Part shown: one piece after another, positions 1-6,844 of the stretch | How the letters are laid out: the number at the start of each line of letters is the position of its first letter | Position numbering within the stretch: position 1 is the first letter of the stretch | Assembly: GCA_044868105.1 (NCBI GenBank) | Contig: JBIOWC010000257.1 | Location: 1 to 19,243, forward strand | Length of the DNA stretch: 19,243 bases | Direction: 5' to 3' | DNA from: JBFMDH01 sp044868105 | GTDB taxonomy: Bacteria; Acidobacteriota; Blastocatellia; UBA7656 | Notes under the pieces: generated by a model | Told to the model about the DNA's origin: nothing | Seen by the model: the letters and a program-made list of their open reading frames with translations, nothing else | The model's database searches: none | Made by a program: the position numbers and the translations under genes

Positions 1-2
1 AT

Positions 3-1178
3 TTAACAAATGATTCGTTAATCGTTCGTTTGCGAGGTGACAAGAAATCTTTTTCTATTATTCAAGCCAGGGGTATTGAAAACGAGTCATTGCGCACCCC
101 TGCCCATAACAGTTGCGCAAGTTGCGGCGAGGTATCCTGTTTTAGAAAGATCCCCTTGCCAGGCAAGCAAACCGCATTTGGAAAAACCGCGTACCTCGTT
201 GATGAGTATTGGCAAGAGTTTGATGATTATCTGCAAAACCAGAAGCGTGAAAACGATCTGCTCTTCTTGCCCTTTGATGGCGAGCGATTCAAGAAAAAGA
301 ACTATGCCTGGAACAAAGAAGGATTTGGCGAAGTTAAAAGCGCGACCTTCGCGACTTTGCGCCGCGCCATTGATTCGAGAAAGCTGGCTAATCAAGGCGC
401 CGCCCGGCAAAAAACTTTGCTCAAACACGATGAAGCCATTGCCAGAAATTTAGCGGCGCAGTTGCCCGGTGACGCGACACACCTTTGCATTGCACAAAAT
501 CTCTTACCATTTTTGTGGCGTGAAGGTTATTTGGGCGGCAGAACTTTTGATGTTCTCATGACGCGTTTACCCTTGCGGGCCTTGCAGAAACGATTAGATG
601 AGGCTTGCGCGCTTCATCCTCAAAGCGCGACACTTGGCGACTTCAGAGCCGATGAATCGTTAGTTACTGCCGAAAGTGAAGCCTTGCAATACGCCCAGCG
701 CCTCATCACACCGCATTCGGAAATCGCCAGTCGCTTCGCAGATAAAGCCATCTTGCTTGACTGGCATCTACCCGAAGCGCAAAGAATCCGCAAACGCGGC
801 GATAAGATTTTATTTCCGGCTTCGACACTCGGCAGAAAAGGCGCCTATGAATTGCGCGACGTGGCAAAAGAGCTTGGCCTTGAGTTAAGCGTTTCGGGAG
901 GCGAACTCGAAGGCGAAAATTTCTGGCAAGATATTGGGGTGTACAAACCACAGGCGAATCGATTGGATGAAATCGGCTTGGTTGTGCTCCCCGCATTTAT
1001 CGAACATCAGCCGCGAATTCTGCTGCAAGCCGTGGCTTACGGCATCCCGGTCATCGCTTCATCGGCTTGCGGTTTAGAGAGCGTTGCCGGCGTTATCACA
1101 ATTCCAACGGGCGATACCAAAGCCCTCGCGAAAGAAATCGAAAGGTATTTGTTCGAGCCGTCAGCCTCCGCCGCATAA
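3..1178 (+). CDS. Glycosyltransferase, GT-B fold, group 1-like; 5' end cut by window edge
   Basis: Likely transfers a sugar from a nucleotide-sugar donor to an unidentified acceptor. The C-terminal 80 residues carry the typical GT4/group 1 donor-binding pattern: LVVLPAFIEHQPRILLQAVA, then YGIPVIASSACG, then a strand and PTGDTKALAKEIERYL. A conventional E-x7-E is not exact, because the first Glu of the donor motif is followed by HQPRILLQA. The N-terminal half is divergent and contains a Cys cluster, CASCGEVSC, encoded at 114-140 and followed by FRK. The frame is open to the left edge, and the only in-window start near the 5' end is TTG at 30 without a Shine-Dalgarno sequence. The true start is therefore probably outside the window and the gene is partial here. 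No signal peptide or membrane helix is visible in the part seen. Substrate unknown; fold assignment fairly sure, exact role not. Confidence 0.7.
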   Translation, partial: LTNDSLIVRLRGDKKSFSIIQARGIENESLRTPAHNSCASCGEVSCFRKIPLPGKQTAFGKTAYLVDEYWQEFDDYLQNQKRENDLLFLPFDGERFKKKNYAWNKEGFGEVKSATFATLRRAIDSRKLANQGAARQKTLLKHDEAIARNLAAQLPGDATHLCIAQNLLPFLWREGYLGGRTFDVLMTRLPLRALQKRLDEACALHPQSATLGDFRADESLVTAESEALQYAQRLITPHSEIASRFADKAILLDWHLPEAQRIRKRGDKILFPASTLGRKGAYELRDVAKELGLELSVSGGELEGENFWQDIGVYKPQANRLDEIGLVVLPAFIEHQPRILLQAVAYGIPVIASSACGLESVAGVITIPTGDTKALAKEIERYLFEPSASAA

Positions 1179-1184
1179 ATAAAG

Positions 1185-1219
1185 AAGCCGTCAAGCACTG
1201 TGCTCGACGGCTTTCAGTT
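1185..1219. terminator. Bidirectional Rho-independent terminator
   Basis: Arms 1185-1197 and 1201-1213 pair over 13 positions with a single A-C mismatch around a 3-base loop. On the + strand the stem is followed by a T-rich run (tttcagttt). On the - strand the bases beyond the stem read ttctttattt. It sits between two convergent genes, so it can end both the glycosyltransferase transcript and the inositol-phosphate synthase transcript. Confidence 0.8.
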
Positions 1220-1254
1220 TAATTAAGTTGCTTCTGTTCCCTGTAACCTGTCAC

Positions 1255-2577
1255 TTAATCGTAATACTCAAGCCCCAAATGCGTGATTAAATCTTCGCCT
1301 TTCAGATGGCGCAAGGTGTTTTTCAGTTTCATCAACTGAATGAAGAGATCGTGTTCAGGGTAGAGACCGGGCGCGGTCATCGGACTCTTGAAATAAAACG
1401 ACAGCCACTCTTGAATGCCTTTCATCTTGGTGCGTTGCGCAAGATCAAGCAGTAACGCCAGGTCCAAAACAATTGGCGCCGCTAAAATTGAATCGCGACA
1501 CAGGAAGTCAATTTTTATCTGCATCGGGTAGCCGAGCCAACCGAATATATCTATGTTGTCCCAACCTTCTTTATTATCGCCGCGCGGCGGATAGTAATTG
1601 ATGCGAACGATGTGGCTGAAATCTTTATAGAGCGTCGGGTAGACATCGGGTTGCAAGATGTATTCGAGCACCGAAAGCTTCGACTCTTCTTTGGTCTTGA
1701 AGGATTCGGGGTCGTCTAGCACTTCGCCGTCGCGGTTTCCTAAAATGTTGGTTGAAAACCAGCCGTGCAATCCGAGCATACGCGATTTGAGCCCCGGCGC
1801 GATAATCGTCTTCATCAAGGTCTGACCGGTCTTGAAATCTTTGCCGCAGACGGCCACGCCCTGATCATTGGCGAGTTTCAGAATTGCCGGAACGTCTAAG
1901 GTAAGGTTGGGAGCGCCATTGGCGAACGGCACGCCGCTTTTGAGCGCTGCATAAGCGTAAATCATCGAAGGCGCAATGGCTTCGCTGTTTTCAAGCATGG
2001 CGCGCTCAAAACTTTCGAGGGTTTCGTGTTCAGCCGAGGGCTTCATGAAAACTTCAGTTGAGGCGCACCAGACGAGCACCAATCGGTCGCATTCGTTTTT
2101 GCGTTTGAAATCGGCAATGTCTTGCATCAGTTGTTCGGCAAGCTCCATTTTGTTTGCGCCTTGTTTGACGTGCGTGCCATTCAAGCGTTTGACATAGTGC
2201 TGGTCAAAGACTGCTTGCATGGGTTTGATGGCTTGAAGTTCCGGTTTGATTTGATTGATGAGGTCGCGTTCGAGTACGCCTGCATGCATGGCCGCTTCAA
2301 ATGCATCTTCTTCAAAAATATCCCACGCGCCGAATACCAGGTCGTTTAAGGAGGCCAGCGGCACAAAATCTTTAATGAGCGGCACGCGATTATCCGTGCG
2401 TTTGCCGAGTCGAATGGTGCCCATTTGCGTAACCGACCCGATGGGTTCGGCCAGCCCTTTTTTGATGGCTTCGACCCCGGCGATAAAGGTTGTGCTGACG
2501 GCGCCGAGACCGACGAGCAGCACGCCGAGTTTCCCCTTGGGTTCCTGAATCTCTATTGTAGATTTATTTTTAGACAT
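1255..2577 (-). CDS. ino1: Inositol-3-phosphate synthase (myo-inositol-1-phosphate synthase)
   Basis: Converts D-glucose 6-phosphate to 1D-myo-inositol 3-phosphate with tightly bound NAD (EC 5.5.1.4), the committed step of inositol synthesis, in the cytoplasm. The 440-residue product has the N-terminal Rossmann motif VGLGAVS (residues 22-28). It also has the family core: VLVWCASTEVF, PFANGAPNLTLD, CGKDFKTGQTLMKT, then SHIVRINYYPPRGDNKEGWD and FLCRDSILAAPIVLDLALL. I chose ATG at 2577 because AAGGA lies 6 bases upstream of it; an upstream in-frame start at 2631 would add 18 unconserved residues without a ribosome site. It is the last gene of a - strand group, 139 bases downstream of an AraC-type regulator that may control it. 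Inositol phosphate here could feed phosphatidylinositol-type lipids or compatible solutes; the window does not say which. Confidence 0.96.
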   Translation of the reverse strand: MSKNKSTIEIQEPKGKLGVLLVGLGAVSTTFIAGVEAIKKGLAEPIGSVTQMGTIRLGKRTDNRVPLIKDFVPLASLNDLVFGAWDIFEEDAFEAAMHAGVLERDLINQIKPELQAIKPMQAVFDQHYVKRLNGTHVKQGANKMELAEQLMQDIADFKRKNECDRLVLVWCASTEVFMKPSAEHETLESFERAMLENSEAIAPSMIYAYAALKSGVPFANGAPNLTLDVPAILKLANDQGVAVCGKDFKTGQTLMKTIIAPGLKSRMLGLHGWFSTNILGNRDGEVLDDPESFKTKEESKLSVLEYILQPDVYPTLYKDFSHIVRINYYPPRGDNKEGWDNIDIFGWLGYPMQIKIDFLCRDSILAAPIVLDLALLLDLAQRTKMKGIQEWLSFYFKSPMTAPGLYPEHDLFIQLMKLKNTLRHLKGEDLITHLGLEYYD

Positions 2578-2716
2578 AAGAATTCCTTTCTTGTGGAGCG
2601 TTCGGTCAACGCCTGAAAAGTAGCAATACATTAGAGCAGGTTTAGGGGAAAGAGTTTGCCGCGATATTGCTCAGTTTTAGCGACCGTTTGCTTTATTGAC
2701 CTAATAGGACGACCGG

Positions 2717-3562
2717 CTAGCGAAGCGCTAAAGATGAATGGCTCTCTCGATAGGCTTTGGGCGTCAATCCGGTTACTGATTTAAAAATTTTAGTGAAGTG
2801 ACTTTGGCTATGATAGCCGACCATGGCGGCGATTTCGATAATCGGGATAGCGGTTTCAGCCAGCAGCTTGCGGGCTTTTTCGATTCTTAAATTCGCCAGA
2901 TAAACGTGCGGAGTTGTGCCGATGATCTGTTTGAAGAGCCGCGCAAAATGAAATTCAGATAAGTAAGCCGCCGCGGCAATCTCTTCAAGCGCCAGTTCGC
3001 GCCCGAAATTATCGTGCATAAATTCAACTGCCCGGCGCAGCCGGCGGTCAACCAGTCCGGCGCGCGAAAGTTCTATCTGTGGCGATTTGCGAACCGTAAG
3101 ATGAGCGCGCAACAAATGAATGGTTAATTGCCGAATCAGGGTTTCGAGCATTTCAGAGCGCCCGATTTCGTCTTTAACGATTTCGTTGGTGATTGAACGA
3201 GTCATGGTAATGATGATTTCGTCCGTAACTACGCTAGAACGAAAAACGATTTCTGCGGCGGCGCGGGTCAACCCTAATTCCGTGACCCATTCGTTGATCA
3301 AAGTTGGACTGATGCCAATGGAGACAAACTCGAACCGCTGGCCGCTGGCCGCGTGCGGTTCATTCGCATTGGTGAGCGCCAGCTGACCTTCGGTTAATGC
3401 AAAAGCCCTGGCGCCGATGGTGATTTGCAAACGACCGGCAAGCAAAGCCGTCACCGTGTAGTAAGCGTGCGAGTGGGATTCAAAGACTGTCGGTTGTGCC
3501 GCAGCGGTGTGGCGCACGGTGAAATGCGGCGCCGAAAAAATTCTTTGAAGCTGCTCAGTCAT
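2717..3562 (-). CDS. AraC-family transcriptional regulator with cupin sensor domain
   Basis: Probable DNA-binding regulator of 281 residues. The N-terminal ~100 residues look like an AraC-type cupin: SHSHAYYTVTALLAGRL followed by TEGQLALTNANEPHA. The C-terminal ~100 residues hold two helix-turn-helix motifs: LEEIAAAAYLSEFHFARLFK, then IIEIAAMVGYHSQSHFTKIF and the family end signature TGLTPKAYRE. ATG at 3562 lies 7 bases downstream of the stop of the preceding phosphodiesterase gene, suggesting co-transcription. A longer TTG start at 3598 would overlap that gene and has no ribosome site. Its position between a glycerophosphodiesterase and inositol-phosphate synthase suggests that it responds to a sugar, polyol or head-group ligand; this is inference. 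Confidence 0.92.
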   Translation of the reverse strand: MTEQLQRIFSAPHFTVRHTAAAQPTVFESHSHAYYTVTALLAGRLQITIGARAFALTEGQLALTNANEPHAASGQRFEFVSIGISPTLINEWVTELGLTRAAAEIVFRSSVVTDEIIITMTRSITNEIVKDEIGRSEMLETLIRQLTIHLLRAHLTVRKSPQIELSRAGLVDRRLRRAVEFMHDNFGRELALEEIAAAAYLSEFHFARLFKQIIGTTPHVYLANLRIEKARKLLAETAIPIIEIAAMVGYHSQSHFTKIFKSVTGLTPKAYRESHSSLALR

Positions 3563-3569
3563 CGGTTGC

Positions 3570-4406
3570 TTATTGGTTGAAGACGGCAAAGATGTCAACC
3601 AGGCGGTTCGGATAATTGGTCATAATCGCATCCACACCGCTTACGGCAAGTCTTCGCAAAACAATTTTGCGGTTGGCTGTCCATACAGAAACCCTGATGC
3701 CGTGTTGATGCAGGGCCTCCACCATTCGCCGCGTTGCCAGCCCGAAATAGAGCGCTGCTTCGTCGGCGCCGGTCTGTTTGACGGCTTTGATAATGTTACG
3801 CGCACCGGGGTTCATCGCGATAGTTATGGCGGCGCGCACCTGCGGCGCCCGCCGTTTAGCTTCGGCGATGATTTGATGGTCGAATGAAAGCAGGGTGACC
3901 GAATCCTCTAATTTAAATAGACGAACGAGCCCCAGCGTCTCTTCAAGCAAAGCCTTTTTGGTTGGCGCTTCACCTTTGATTTCGACGTAATATCGCTCAA
4001 GGCGCGAAGTTGCCAGTGCGCTGAAGACCGCTTCAAGTGTTGGCACGCCTTCCCCGGAAAAATCAAAGTCGCTGTGATATTGCCTCAAAGCCGTCTCGAT
4101 GGTTTTACGCGTGCGGGGTTTGAAAGCCAGTTGTCGCGCAAACCAACTTCCCGCATCAAGCTCGCGAAGTTGGGCTGCGGTAAAGCGGGAAACCGGCCCC
4201 CGTTTGTTGGTTGTGCGATTGACGCGACGGTCATGGATGATCACCGGTTTGCCATCGGCGGATAACTGCACATCGAGTTCAAGTCCTGCGGCTCCCATCG
4301 CGATTGCGAGTTTGAAAGCCGCCAGCGTGTTTTCAGGGGCAAAACCCGATGCGCCTCTGTGGGCGATGATAAGCGGTTGATGAGGAGTTGCAACAAGGTT
4401 TTGCAT
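3570..4406 (-). CDS. Glycerophosphodiester phosphodiesterase
   Basis: Hydrolyses glycerophosphodiesters (deacylated phospholipids) to sn-glycerol 3-phosphate and the head-group alcohol (EC 3.1.4.46). The 278-residue product has the complete GDPD active site. AHRGASGFAPENT gives His16 and Arg17; ELDV gives Glu43 and Asp45 as metal ligands; IIHD gives the second catalytic His58. The usual C-terminal strands are present (SVWTANRK and GVDAIMTNYPNRLVD). There is no signal peptide, so it should be cytoplasmic, like UgpQ rather than periplasmic GlpQ. A perfect TATAAT lies 11 bases before the ATG, so it has its own promoter rather than depending on fur. The AraC-type gene follows directly. With inositol-phosphate synthase two genes further on, a role in phospholipid head-group turnover is plausible. 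Confidence 0.95.
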   Translation of the reverse strand: MQNLVATPHQPLIIAHRGASGFAPENTLAAFKLAIAMGAAGLELDVQLSADGKPVIIHDRRVNRTTNKRGPVSRFTAAQLRELDAGSWFARQLAFKPRTRKTIETALRQYHSDFDFSGEGVPTLEAVFSALATSRLERYYVEIKGEAPTKKALLEETLGLVRLFKLEDSVTLLSFDHQIIAEAKRRAPQVRAAITIAMNPGARNIIKAVKQTGADEAALYFGLATRRMVEALHQHGIRVSVWTANRKIVLRRLAVSGVDAIMTNYPNRLVDIFAVFNQ

Positions 4407-4417
4407 TTTACCTGTTC

Positions 4418-4423
4418 ATTATA
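4418..4423 (-). promoter_or_regulatory. Probable -10 box for the phosphodiesterase gene
   Basis: On the - strand this reads TATAAT, a perfect -10 hexamer, with its last T only 11 bases before the ATG at 4406. No good -35 is seen at the normal spacing. Initiation about 7 bases downstream would leave a leader of roughly 5 bases, so the transcript would be almost leaderless. Confidence 0.5.
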
Positions 4424-4535
4424 CATGGCTGAGGCCGGTATGGACTCACAAAGTTCGATATGGCGCGCAGCAATCACTCTGGTGATGGTGGAAAAGCAAA
4501 GTGGATTTGTAGGTGAGCGGCGATTGACAGTCGAG

Positions 4536-5006
4536 CTAGGCGCTCGCTCGGTGCAAGGCTTTTGCCGGCGTTTCGGCCTGCTGACATTCGGCGCAAATAC
4601 CGAAGATGCGATGGCTGTGGCGCAGCGGTTTGAATTGATAACGCCGGACGATTTCATCCTGTAAGGCTTCAATCTGTTCATCGTAAAATTCAATCAGCTT
4701 GCCGCATTGCGTACAGATGAGATGGTCGTGATGTTTGTGTTTATATTCGTGCTCGTAAAGCATGCGTCCATCGTGAAATTCAAGTTCGCGCGCCAGTCCG
4801 CTTTCGATGAAAAGTTTTAAAGTGCGATAGACGGTAGTAAAGCCAACCGTCGGGTCTTTGACTTTAACCAGATGATAGAGGTCTTCACTGGAAACGTGGT
4901 CTTCGGTGCTCAGGAACACATCAAGAATCAAGTCGCGTTGCGCGGTATGTTTCAATCCGGCGCCTTTGAGGTAGTCGTGAAATATTTTCGTCTCTTCGTG
5001 TTCCAT
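4536..5006 (-). CDS. fur: Fur-family metal-responsive repressor
   Basis: Metal-sensing dimeric repressor of 156 residues. The N-terminal winged helix contains LKHTAQRDLILDVFL and the recognition region DPTVGFTTVYRTLKLFIESG. The dimerisation/metal half has a His-rich strand EYKHKHHDHLIC, the pair CTQC, and a second pair CAEC near the C-terminus, giving the structural zinc site typical of Fur/PerR. The sequence best resembles Fur (HHDHLICTQCGKLIEF), but PerR or Zur cannot be excluded by eye. I chose ATG at 5006 because a sigma-70 promoter overlaps the codons of the longer TTG-started frame (5045). It is divergent from the DUF1990 gene, with 125 bases between the two starts. The next gene on the same strand has its own -10 box, so fur may be monocistronic. 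Confidence 0.93.
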   Translation of the reverse strand: MEHEETKIFHDYLKGAGLKHTAQRDLILDVFLSTEDHVSSEDLYHLVKVKDPTVGFTTVYRTLKLFIESGLARELEFHDGRMLYEHEYKHKHHDHLICTQCGKLIEFYDEQIEALQDEIVRRYQFKPLRHSHRIFGICAECQQAETPAKALHRASA

Positions 5007-5021
5007 GTGCCTGTGAACTGA

Positions 5022-5049
5022 ATTATACACGCTATCAAGCAGCAAGCAA
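5022..5049 (-). promoter_or_regulatory. Sigma-70-type promoter of fur
   Basis: On the - strand TTGCTT (5044-5049) is separated by 16 bases from a perfect TATAAT (5022-5027). The ATG of fur is 15 bases downstream of the -10 hexamer, so the leader would be about 8 to 10 bases with only AGG as a possible ribosome site. This promoter decides the start: the longer TTG frame runs through the -10 box. No clear Fur box is seen, so autoregulation is not evident. Confidence 0.65.
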
Positions 5050-5107
5050 CTTTATCAGGTGTCGAGCGCCCGAATAGGCGCAGGCTGTCGGAACGGCCGA
5101 TGCTGGT

Positions 5108-5113
5108 TATAAT
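5108..5113 (+). promoter_or_regulatory. Probable -10 box for the DUF1990 gene
   Basis: A perfect TATAAT lies 18 bases before the ATG at 5132. The region 16 to 18 bases upstream shows no good -35 hexamer. It faces away from the fur promoter, about 80 bases from it. Confidence 0.45.
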
Positions 5114-5131
5114 CTCTTTTACGGTTCATCC

Positions 5132-5710
5132 ATGTTTTTGCTGACCAAACCATCTGAACAACGGGTGCGCGAGTTTATTGCCGAACAAAGCGCTTCGAGG
5201 TTTTCCTATGCGGAAATCGGCGCGTCAAAAGGAGAGGCGCCCGCCGGGTACAACGTTGACCACAATCGGATTCGCCTGGGCGCCGGCGCCCAGAGCTTTG
5301 CCCTGGCCATCCAAGCCCTTCAACAATGGCAGATGTTCAATCTCGGCTGGGTGCAACTGTTTTTCAATGACGCGCCCATCGCTCAGGGAACTTGTGTCGG
5401 CGTCTTGGCGCAGCATTTCGGCTTCTATTCCCTGCATGCCTGCCGCATTGTTTATGTGATGGACGAAGACGAGGTCGCGAAACGATATGGCTTTGCTTAT
5501 GGGACGCTCGGCGACCACGCCGAGCAAGGCGAAGAGCGGTTTTCGGTTGAATGGAATCAAGCCGATGATTCCGTATGGTATGACCTGTTCGCTTTTTCAA
5601 AACCGCGCCACCCCGTGGCGAAAATCGGCTATCCCTTGAGCCGACTATTACAAAAGCGCTTTGCGCGCGATTCAAAACAAGCCATGGCGCGAGCGGTTAG
5701 CAAAGCGTAA
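5132..5710 (+). CDS. DUF1990 family protein
   Basis: A 192-residue protein that matches the DUF1990 family over its whole length. Recognisable stretches are GYNVDHNRIRLG (residues 39-50), WQMFNLGWVQLF, SLHACRIVYVMDED, GFAYGTLGDHAEQGEERF, DDSVWYDLFAFSKPRHP, and the C-terminal RFARDSKQAMARAV. The family is found in bacteria and plants and has no established reaction that I can name. There is no signal peptide and no membrane segment, so it is likely cytoplasmic. It has its own promoter, is divergent from fur, and is followed by 182 non-coding bases before the MoxR gene. Family assignment is strong; function unknown. Confidence 0.9.
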   Translation: MFLLTKPSEQRVREFIAEQSASRFSYAEIGASKGEAPAGYNVDHNRIRLGAGAQSFALAIQALQQWQMFNLGWVQLFFNDAPIAQGTCVGVLAQHFGFYSLHACRIVYVMDEDEVAKRYGFAYGTLGDHAEQGEERFSVEWNQADDSVWYDLFAFSKPRHPVAKIGYPLSRLLQKRFARDSKQAMARAVSKA

Positions 5711-5732
5711 TTTGATTGAGTCCGGGCTCAGG

Positions 5733-5806
5733 TTTCTGAGTTGAGGGCGTGAAAAGAGGTTCAAGGACTTTTGCAACTTTTTATGCCGCCCAGCGTTTTC
5801 TGAGTT
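5733..5806 (+). repeat. Short direct repeat in the gap before the MoxR gene
   Basis: The 10-mer TTTCTGAGTT occurs at 5733-5742 and again at 5797-5806, 64 bases apart. The first copy also forms a small hairpin with the preceding CTCAG. It could be a regulator site or chance; no function can be assigned. Confidence 0.3.
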
Positions 5807-5892
5807 AAATCTTCGCGGGATGCGGTTTTTATGTTACATTTGAATTGCGCCTCGTTGACAGAACGGAAAATTAGGAGCGGAGAACCAACTTA

Positions 5893-6837
5893 GTGATAAC
5901 GACTGCAGGCAAAGTACAACAACTGCAATCAACGATTGAAAGCGTCATTCACGGCAAATCCGATGTAATCGAACTCGCGCTGGTCGCGTTGCTCGGCGGC
6001 GGACATCTGCTCATCGAAGACGTGCCCGGTGTGGGTAAAACGACGCTCGCGCAAGCTCTGGCTCGCAGTTTCGATTGTTCGTTTCAACGGATTCAATTTA
6101 CTTCCGATTTATTGCCCTCGGATATTGTCGGGCTTGAAGTTTATAATCAACGTAACGGCGCCTTCGATTTCAAATCGGGACCCATCTTCGCCAACGTTAT
6201 TCTCGCCGACGAAATCAACCGCACCACGCCGAAGACGCAATCGGCTTTGCTGGAAGCCATGGCTGAAGGTCATGTCACGGTTGAACAAGACACCTACACC
6301 CTGCCGAAACCCTTTATGGTTCTGGCAACCCAAAACCCGGTCGAACATCATGGCACTTACCCGTTGCCCGAATCACAACTCGACCGCTTCATGATGCGCG
6401 TCCGCATGGGCTACCCGGATGCCGACGATGAAAAGACGATTCTGCGTCAACAATCGCTCAACTCGCCGGTTGAACATCTCAGGCCGGTGATGAGCGGCGA
6501 AGATATTTTGGGATTGCAACGCGAAGTCCGCCAGGTTGCGGTTGATGAGTCGCTGCTCGATTACTTAATCAACATCGTGCGCGCCACCCGCGAAACCGAT
6601 ATTTTGAATCTGGGCGTCAGTCCGCGTGGCAGTCTATCGTTGCATCATGCGGCGCAAGCTATGGCTTATATCGAAGGCCGAGATTTCGTTATTCCCGATG
6701 ACATCAAACGCTTGGTGGTGCCGGTCTTTGCGCACCGCATTGTGGTCAACTCGCGATACTCCACGGGCTTGCGTCGGTCGGACGAAGCCGAAACCGCGCT
6801 GAAAGAAATTCTCCGCAATATTAATGTGCCGCTGTGA
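5893..6837 (+). CDS. MoxR-family AAA+ ATPase
   Basis: Cytoplasmic chaperone-like ATPase of 314 residues, expected to act on the membrane proteins encoded next to it. Walker A is DVPGVGKTT (Lys49 in GKT) and Walker B is ILADE (103-107) followed by INRTTPKTQSALLEAM. The sensor 1 region is LATQNPVEHHGTYPLPE, with QLDRFMM as the arginine-finger region, and the C-terminal lid includes the MoxR-typical GVSPRGSLSLHHAAQAMA. The start is GTG at 5893, with GGAG-rich sequence about 10 bases upstream; no ATG fits better. It opens a three-gene operon: its stop codon TGA overlaps the GAGG ribosome site of the DUF58 gene. This order (MoxR, DUF58, transglutaminase-like) is a common bacterial arrangement. Confidence 0.96.
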   Translation: MITTAGKVQQLQSTIESVIHGKSDVIELALVALLGGGHLLIEDVPGVGKTTLAQALARSFDCSFQRIQFTSDLLPSDIVGLEVYNQRNGAFDFKSGPIFANVILADEINRTTPKTQSALLEAMAEGHVTVEQDTYTLPKPFMVLATQNPVEHHGTYPLPESQLDRFMMRVRMGYPDADDEKTILRQQSLNSPVEHLRPVMSGEDILGLQREVRQVAVDESLLDYLINIVRATRETDILNLGVSPRGSLSLHHAAQAMAYIEGRDFVIPDDIKRLVVPVFAHRIVVNSRYSTGLRRSDEAETALKEILRNINVPL

Positions 6838-6844
6838 GGCTGTT

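Noticed and set aside
2578..2631. Longer N-terminus for inositol-3-phosphate synthase
   Set aside because: The extra 18 residues are not family-like, and the AAGGA ribosome site fits the ATG at 2577.
4359..4664. Open + strand frame of 101 codons across the fur/phosphodiesterase gap
   Set aside because: It lies antisense to the ends of two well-supported genes, has no recognisable motif, and owes its length to the opposing coding sequence.
5007..5045. TTG start giving a 169-residue Fur protein
   Set aside because: The first 13 codons overlap the -10 box of the fur promoter and are not part of the family.
5855..5860. TTGACA hexamer upstream of the MoxR gene as a promoter
   Set aside because: No AT-rich -10 hexamer lies 16 to 18 bases downstream; that position is GC-rich and merges with the ribosome site.
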